64,000 bases of DNA from Chryseobacterium gilvum. Its GTDB lineage: Bacteria; Bacteroidota; Bacteroidia; Flavobacteriales; Weeksellaceae. The notes beneath the pieces are model-generated. The model was not told where the DNA came from and searched no databases. It saw only the letters and a program-made list of their open reading frames with translations. Position 1 is the stretch's first letter. Each line of letters begins with the position of its first letter. Where the stretch lies: positions 310,001 to 374,000 of the forward strand of contig NZ_JAOTEN010000001.1 of NCBI RefSeq assembly GCF_025628965.1. The letters are read 5' to 3'. Both the position numbers and the translations under genes were made by a program. Of this stretch, positions 59,006 to 64,000 are shown piece by piece.

Positions 59006-61798
59006 ATGCATTCTTTCAATCTCAAGGTATTTCTAAGCCTGCTTTTTATTTTTACGACCCACCTCTTGTTTTCTCAAATTACCCGGCCGAATGTGGTTAT
59101 GGAATTTGAAAAAAGTAATGATGCTCAAAAATCAAGGCTTCTCAATCTTGTGATGGTGGTGAAGAATTTAGAGTCAGAGCGTTTTAAAGGTAAAGTACAG
59201 CTGATTTGTCCGAAGGGTTTTAGAAATGTCAATGCCGAAGATGCATCAATAGAGCTTGCTCCTCAGGAGACAAGATACATCCCTATTAAAATCATAATAG
59301 GAGAAGATGCTCAAGCGGGCTCTTCAGTAATTATTGCCAAATTATTCACACAATCCGGGATTTTAATTTCCGAACAGTCTACAAGCCACACCATTGATAT
59401 TGACCAGAGCCTTATCATTAATCCTATCGCAACAAGTATTTACAGATCGTCTGATCAGGAACCTCTATCAATCAAAATAAAGGTTTCAAATACAGGAAAT
59501 GTGAAACAGGATATTACGGTAGTGTGCAAATTTCCGGATCCCGAAGATTCTAATCTTTTTATGGAACAGGAAGCAGCCATTGAAGCAAAAAAAGATTCAA
59601 TATTCACGTTTACCTATATCCCTACAAAAAGTTTGGCAAGGCTGTCTAATTTTATAATCAATATATCAGGATTCAGAAACCCGGATAAAGAAATATTCGG
59701 ATCTGCATCAATTGCTGTTCAGAATATATCCAGCGTGCAAAAATATCATAATCTCGAGTTCAGTAATTTTTCAGAAGAAACAAAAAATCAAATTACGGCA
59801 AGCTACAGAAAAGTAGGAAAAGATATCAATATGTATCAGATTACAGGATCGGGAGGAGTCAATGTATCTTCAGGATATATATTCATGAGAGGAAATATTG
59901 CCTTTCTGGATCACCAGCAGAATCTTCTGGTAACCAATACCAATTTGGTATATAGGCAGGGAAACAATGAATACAGTATTGGCAGTGTCAATAAGCTTCT
60001 GGATATGACAATTGTAGGGAGGGGTGCAGAATACAGCCATGTGTTTTCAAAATATCAAAAACTGGAAATCGGGTTTGTAGATCAGAATTTTAACGTAGCA
60101 GAGAAAAACAGCTGGCTGAAAAACGGGTATGGTTTTTTTGCCAAAGGAACATTGCACTCCAACAACAGCTCAAGAAATATGGCGGCAACCTATATTTACA
60201 GGTATGATCCTTTTGAGAAGGTAAAACACAGCATTTTGGGAACTGAGATCAATCACAGTTTCAATCAGCTATGGTTTCTGAATGCAAAAGTAAACGGCGG
60301 AATAAGTTCTTATGAATCTGAAAATCGTACAAAGCCTTCTTTTTCTGCAGAATCTAATTACTCGGGGAAGATCAAAAATTTTAATCTTAACGGAAATTAT
60401 TTTTTCAGCACCGATTATTACCCGGGAAATAGGAGAGGAAGCATGCAAATACAACAGAATATTTCAAAAGATATCAAGGAACATACACTTCACAGCAATA
60501 TCAGTATTTCTAATTTTTCGCCAAAATTTTATTTTTTTGAAAGAGCACAACAGTCTCAGAATACGAGGATAGAGGTAGGTAATAGATTTCCGAAAATAAA
60601 AGATTTCAATATCAGTATTTTGTACCAATATCAGAACGAAAGCTCAAACAGCTACAATAATTTTTTTGGAAATCAGCTCAATACTGATGTACAACATATG
60701 ACTGCTCATCGTATCGTCGAACAGATCTCATGGATTCATCCTGCGTCGAGACAGTCTGCAGTGTTGTCTCTGGAAACGGGAACTGTACAGTATCCTACAG
60801 CCGAGGAAAACCGTCTTCAGATGAAAGTAAATGCCAATTACAGCTTTAGGAAGTTTAATTTCAATACCATTTATCAGTCGGGAAGCTATTATCTTTCAGA
60901 ATATGCTTTTTCTACGCTTACTGATGCAAACGCGGTGTACAAGAAATTCTCTGTATCATTATTTTACAATGATAATGTGATGAAGGATAAAATTAATTTA
61001 AGCACAGGAGTTTCCTACATTAATGATCAGGTGTACGGAAAATCTCCGTCTGCTTTTTTCAATGCAAAATACAGCGGTAAAAAATTTGATGCTTTTATAA
61101 ATTCTTCATGGTATCATTATTCGTCGGGATTGATCCGTAACAATCTCATGACTTTTGAAGTAGGAATGACGTTAAATCTGAGAAAAACAATTTTAAATAA
61201 AGAGAAAAAATCGGTTATCAAAGCCTTTGCATTTTATGATGACAATACTAATAATATTTTTGACGAAGGTGAAAAACCAGCCAGTGATTATATTCTGACG
61301 ATCGAAAACGTTGCCCTGAAAACCGATAGTGAAGGTGAAGCATCTTATAAAAGCGTTCCGTTCGGAAAATATACTTTGAAGCCGTTTATTCAACAAGGAT
61401 GGTATTACGATGAGATGCATTTTGAAGTTGACCGTTATGCATATGCGCTCGATATTCCTCTTCATCAGAATGGGTCGCTTCAGGGGAAAGTTTTATTTAA
61501 TTATAATACCAAAACCGCATTAGATTTTGAGCACAGAGGTTCCGCAATCGGATTCAGTATTTTTAAAGAAAACCAGCTGCTGCAGAAAATATATACGAAT
61601 GACGAGGGAGAGTTTACCGCATTTCTTCCTACCGGAAAATATACTATTTTGCTGGATGAGCCTTCTTTACCTGCCAATACGTTTTGTGACATGAGAAGCT
61701 ATGAAGTGCAGATTACTGCCGGGAAAATCTCAAAAATTCCGGATTTTGTGATTAAAGTAAAAGAGAAAAAAATAAATACTATAAAGTTTGGTAATTGA
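59006..61798 (+). CDS. Usher-like outer-membrane beta-barrel protein
   Basis: 930 residues from the ATG at 59006 (an in-frame TTG is 6 bp upstream). A signal peptide ends near LLFSQ. Two Ig-like domains fill about 28-240 (VMEFEKSNDAQKSRLLNLVM; PLSIKIKVSNTGNVKQDITV). A long beta-barrel of short amphipathic strands covers about 245-735. Two CarboxypepD/Cna-B-like domains end it (FAFYDDNTNNIFDEGEKPAS; GEFTAFLPTGKYTILLDEPS). Classical ushers have the same order of N-domain, barrel and C-terminal beta domains, but no strong sequence match to FimD/PapC is seen. It would secrete and assemble the subunits. Usher role is inference. Confidence 0.75.
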   Translation: MHSFNLKVFLSLLFIFTTHLLFSQITRPNVVMEFEKSNDAQKSRLLNLVMVVKNLESERFKGKVQLICPKGFRNVNAEDASIELAPQETRYIPIKIIIGEDAQAGSSVIIAKLFTQSGILISEQSTSHTIDIDQSLIINPIATSIYRSSDQEPLSIKIKVSNTGNVKQDITVVCKFPDPEDSNLFMEQEAAIEAKKDSIFTFTYIPTKSLARLSNFIINISGFRNPDKEIFGSASIAVQNISSVQKYHNLEFSNFSEETKNQITASYRKVGKDINMYQITGSGGVNVSSGYIFMRGNIAFLDHQQNLLVTNTNLVYRQGNNEYSIGSVNKLLDMTIVGRGAEYSHVFSKYQKLEIGFVDQNFNVAEKNSWLKNGYGFFAKGTLHSNNSSRNMAATYIYRYDPFEKVKHSILGTEINHSFNQLWFLNAKVNGGISSYESENRTKPSFSAESNYSGKIKNFNLNGNYFFSTDYYPGNRRGSMQIQQNISKDIKEHTLHSNISISNFSPKFYFFERAQQSQNTRIEVGNRFPKIKDFNISILYQYQNESSNSYNNFFGNQLNTDVQHMTAHRIVEQISWIHPASRQSAVLSLETGTVQYPTAEENRLQMKVNANYSFRKFNFNTIYQSGSYYLSEYAFSTLTDANAVYKKFSVSLFYNDNVMKDKINLSTGVSYINDQVYGKSPSAFFNAKYSGKKFDAFINSSWYHYSSGLIRNNLMTFEVGMTLNLRKTILNKEKKSVIKAFAFYDDNTNNIFDEGEKPASDYILTIENVALKTDSEGEASYKSVPFGKYTLKPFIQQGWYYDEMHFEVDRYAYALDIPLHQNGSLQGKVLFNYNTKTALDFEHRGSAIGFSIFKENQLLQKIYTNDEGEFTAFLPTGKYTILLDEPSLPANTFCDMRSYEVQITAGKISKIPDFVIKVKEKKINTIKFGN

Positions 61799-61806
61799 TA
61801 ATCATG

Positions 61807-62577
61807 TTATTCCAATTCAATCCAGGTGGGTGCATGATCACTGCTTTTTTCCCATCCCCGAACATATTTGTCTACTCCCGCGTTTTTAAGCTGAGGGGTA
61901 AGATAGGGACTTAACAGAATATGATCGAGCCTGATGCCTGCATTTCGGTCGTAAGCATGATAGAGATAATCCCAGAATGTAAAAATCTGTTCTTTTGGAA
62001 AGATTTTGCGGATAGAATCTGTCCACCCTTTTTTTTCCAGCTCCATATATGCTTTTCTTACTTCTGTTCTGAATAATGCGTCATCAACCCATTTTTCAGG
62101 TTTATAAACATCCAATTCTGTAGGGATTATATTAAAATCACCAATGAGAATTGCGGGTAATTCCATTTTGATTAATTGATTGGTTCTTCTTTTAAAACGT
62201 TTGATCCAGGCGAGCTTATAGTCAAATTTTGGCCCCGGATACGGATTTCCGTTGGGAAGATACAGGCAACAGATCACTTTTTGGTCAATAATCGCTTCAA
62301 TATATCTGCTTTGAACATCTTCTTCATCGCCGGGAAGCGTATTCTGCACCTGTTGTATTTCGTAATTTTTTGCAAGGATAGCGACACCGTTCCAGCTTTT
62401 TTGTCCTTTCCATATGGCATTATAACCGGCTGCATTGATCTCTTTTACAGGAAATTTTTCCTGAGGGCATTTTAATTCCTGCAGGCAGACAACATCGGGT
62501 TGTGATTCTTTCAGCCACCGCAGCAGTACCGGCAATCTGCCATTCACTCCGTTGACATTGTAGGTTGCGATTTTCAT
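61807..62577 (-). CDS. xthA: Exodeoxyribonuclease III
   Basis: 256 residues. The endonuclease/exonuclease/phosphatase fold shows KIATYNVNGVNGRLPVLLRW at the start, VCLQELKCPQ, WNGVAILAK, IGDFNIIPTELDVY near 150 and the final SDHAPTWIELE with the catalytic His. It repairs abasic sites in DNA. It converges on the usher-like gene with an 8-bp gap and no clear terminator. Confidence 0.95.
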   Translation of the reverse strand: MKIATYNVNGVNGRLPVLLRWLKESQPDVVCLQELKCPQEKFPVKEINAAGYNAIWKGQKSWNGVAILAKNYEIQQVQNTLPGDEEDVQSRYIEAIIDQKVICCLYLPNGNPYPGPKFDYKLAWIKRFKRRTNQLIKMELPAILIGDFNIIPTELDVYKPEKWVDDALFRTEVRKAYMELEKKGWTDSIRKIFPKEQIFTFWDYLYHAYDRNAGIRLDHILLSPYLTPQLKNAGVDKYVRGWEKSSDHAPTWIELE

Positions 62578-62704
62578 TTATCTTATTATGCTAAATTATA
62601 TTGTATAAGACCACAAAGATTATTCCACGATGGGAATATTGATATTTATTAAATTTTCTTCACTTTTTTAGAGATAGCGTACCTTTATGTTTTATAACAG
62701 ATTC

Positions 62705-63487
62705 ATGAAAAACATAGGGATTATTGGTTGTGGCTGGTTGGGTTCCAGAATTGCAAAAATTCTTTCTGCAAAATATACCATTTACGCGACGACAACAAGT
62801 GTAGATAAAATTCGGCTTTTAGAAAACGAAGGTATAATTCCAACGCTGATCAATTTCAGGAAAGATAAAGATTCGGAAAAGGTTATTCAATGGAAAGAAA
62901 TCGATCTTCTGGATGCAGTCATTATTACCCTGCCTTTTTCTGAAAAAAGAGAAAATGCCGAACAGCTGAAAATAAAATTAAGCCGGTTGCATTCTTTTAC
63001 AGGTGATTTTCAGGGCCAGGTATTCTTTATGAGTTCTACCGGGGTTTATCCGGATATCAAAAAAGAATTTTTTGAGTTTGATCTGCCTTCGGAAGATGTT
63101 TTGGGTGAAAATATGATGAAAAGTCTTTTTCCGCAAATCAATATTTTACGGTTATCGGGATTAATGGGTGATGACAGGCTTCTGAGCAGGTATAACGTTT
63201 CTGATTTGCAATCCCCTGTGAATCATATTCATTATGCAGACATTGCAGCTGTCATTGATCAGATGATTGAAGTAAAATCTTCAGGAAAATTATATAATGT
63301 AACAGCACCGCAACATCCTACAAAAGCTGAGGTTATCAACAGGCAGAAAAATATACCGTATGAAGAAAATAACAGAGAGATTGGCCGTGTTATTTTTTCT
63401 CAAAAAATGATATCGGAATTGGATTTTGTTTTCACTTATCCGGATCCCGTATTTTTTCATATCAATGATAATTCTGGATTATCATAA
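62705..63487 (+). CDS. NAD(P)-binding SDR-like protein (YeeZ-type)
   Basis: 260 residues from the ATG at 62705; an in-frame ATG at 62687 lies inside a TACCTTTA promoter-like box. The Rossmann start MKNIGIIGCGWLGSRIAKIL is clear. MSSTGVYPDIKKEFFEFD and NILRLSGLMG, then HIHYADIAAVID, match extended-SDR proteins of the YeeZ type (Y in TGVY, dinucleotide-binding G-x-G-x-x-G). The substrate is not known. The gene stands alone. Confidence 0.85.
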   Translation: MKNIGIIGCGWLGSRIAKILSAKYTIYATTTSVDKIRLLENEGIIPTLINFRKDKDSEKVIQWKEIDLLDAVIITLPFSEKRENAEQLKIKLSRLHSFTGDFQGQVFFMSSTGVYPDIKKEFFEFDLPSEDVLGENMMKSLFPQINILRLSGLMGDDRLLSRYNVSDLQSPVNHIHYADIAAVIDQMIEVKSSGKLYNVTAPQHPTKAEVINRQKNIPYEENNREIGRVIFSQKMISELDFVFTYPDPVFFHINDNSGLS

Positions 63488-63542
63488 TCGTCATAAGGTA
63501 TTTGTGGCATAAAATCTGATATAACAGAGCAAATATATCATT

Positions 63543-63959
63543 ATGGTTTCTATCAATATCAAAGTAGCGTTTTGTACATCATGTAAAGGATATTATGCAG
63601 CAACTCCTTATAAAAAAGAACATGCAGAACATCCTGAAATTGTCGATCATTTCTTTTATCATGGTGAGCCTTGGTTTACTCTTGACAACACTACTTTTGA
63701 AAAAATTACCCAAAATGAAAATACAGAAATACGGGTTTTGAAGCTATCTGAACACAGAGCTAATGATCACCAGTATTGTCACTGCTCTAAAAAGGCATTG
63801 CAGAAATCTGCTGATAAAAAATCTTATATTACAAAAAGTACAGTTCATATCGTAGATTATTATGAAGTATATGCAGATCTGTATTTTAAAGATCTCTATC
63901 ATACGTATAATAATTTTCACGGGGCAGAAACATCGGCAACCCGTTCTATATCTGCATAA
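63543..63959 (+). CDS. Uncharacterised protein with Cys-x2-Cys and Cys-x-Cys pairs
   Basis: 138 residues, soluble, with no signal peptide. Cysteines at 11 and 14 (FCTSCKGYY) and a later CHC pair near 78-80 (HQYCHCSKK) could bind a metal. A tyrosine/aspartate-rich tail (DYYEVYADLYFKDLYHTYNN) ends in SATRSISA. I recognise no family. It lies 55 bp after the SDR-like gene. Confidence 0.75.
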   Translation: MVSINIKVAFCTSCKGYYAATPYKKEHAEHPEIVDHFFYHGEPWFTLDNTTFEKITQNENTEIRVLKLSEHRANDHQYCHCSKKALQKSADKKSYITKSTVHIVDYYEVYADLYFKDLYHTYNNFHGAETSATRSISA

Positions 63960-64000
63960 TGCTCCATAGGTTGTAAGAAATTGTCACACCGATTATAATA

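Overview
The window reads as chromosomal DNA of a Chryseobacterium-like member of the Flavobacteriia (Bacteroidota). The evidence is low GC, SusC/SusD outer-membrane pairs, GLPGLI and GSCFA proteins, a large signal peptidase I, the TAnnTTTG type of -7 promoter box, and short peptides with the Chryseobacterium-type leader MKNLKKxxRxELK...GG. No database search was possible; all names come from motifs and family knowledge.

Layout. 1-5.2 kb: the end of a SusC receptor, a SusD lipoprotein and a three-domain calcineurin-like phosphoesterase (a nutrient-uptake locus). 5.3-7.9 kb: an SDR oxidoreductase, prmA and a secreted SH3 protein. 7.9-16.5 kb, all minus strand: a peptide-export cluster. It holds four cysteine-rich double-glycine-type peptides (three of them under 51 residues), a GLPGLI protein, a TlpA-like lipoprotein thioredoxin, a fused inactive-C39/VKOR/thioredoxin membrane protein, a C39-peptidase ABC exporter and a HlyD adaptor. 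A frameshifted four-helix-bundle gene, flanked by repeats, sits between exporter and adaptor. A divergent XRE regulator at 16.7 kb may control the cluster.

17.1-18.6 kb: a duplicated tRNA cassette (Arg-TCT, Pro-TGG, then Ser-GCT) with 103-bp tandem repeats carrying defective tRNA-Arg copies and a GIY-YIG gene between the two cassettes. 18.7-26.2 kb: amidase, aspartase, two glycosyltransferases, a flippase, an FkbM methyltransferase and a DUF2461 protein. 26.4-49 kb is mostly housekeeping: two DEAD-box helicases, DUF47-Pit phosphate uptake, polyprenyl synthase, TatD, obgE, adk, hpt, purA, TonB, parAB, dapB, lepB, WbqC, subtilase, lipocalin-like and OmpA lipoproteins.

49.1-52.7 kb: four genes resembling the mycobacterial decaprenyl-phosphoryl-arabinose pathway (UbiA-type phosphoribosyltransferase, DprE1-like oxidase, DprE2-like reductase, HAD phosphatase), with a possible 29-residue ORF between the first two. 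52.8-54.8 kb: cysteine desulfurase, thioredoxin and three tandem tRNA-Asp.

55-61.8 kb: an AraC-type regulator, two small secreted subunit-like proteins, a PapD-like chaperone, an adhesin-like protein and a roughly 930-residue usher-like beta-barrel protein. This looks like a chaperone-usher-type surface fibre system of Bacteroidota. 61.8-64 kb: xthA, an NAD-binding SDR-like protein and an uncharacterised cysteine-containing protein.

The two regions most worth following up are the disulfide-rich peptide export cluster and the chaperone-usher-like locus.
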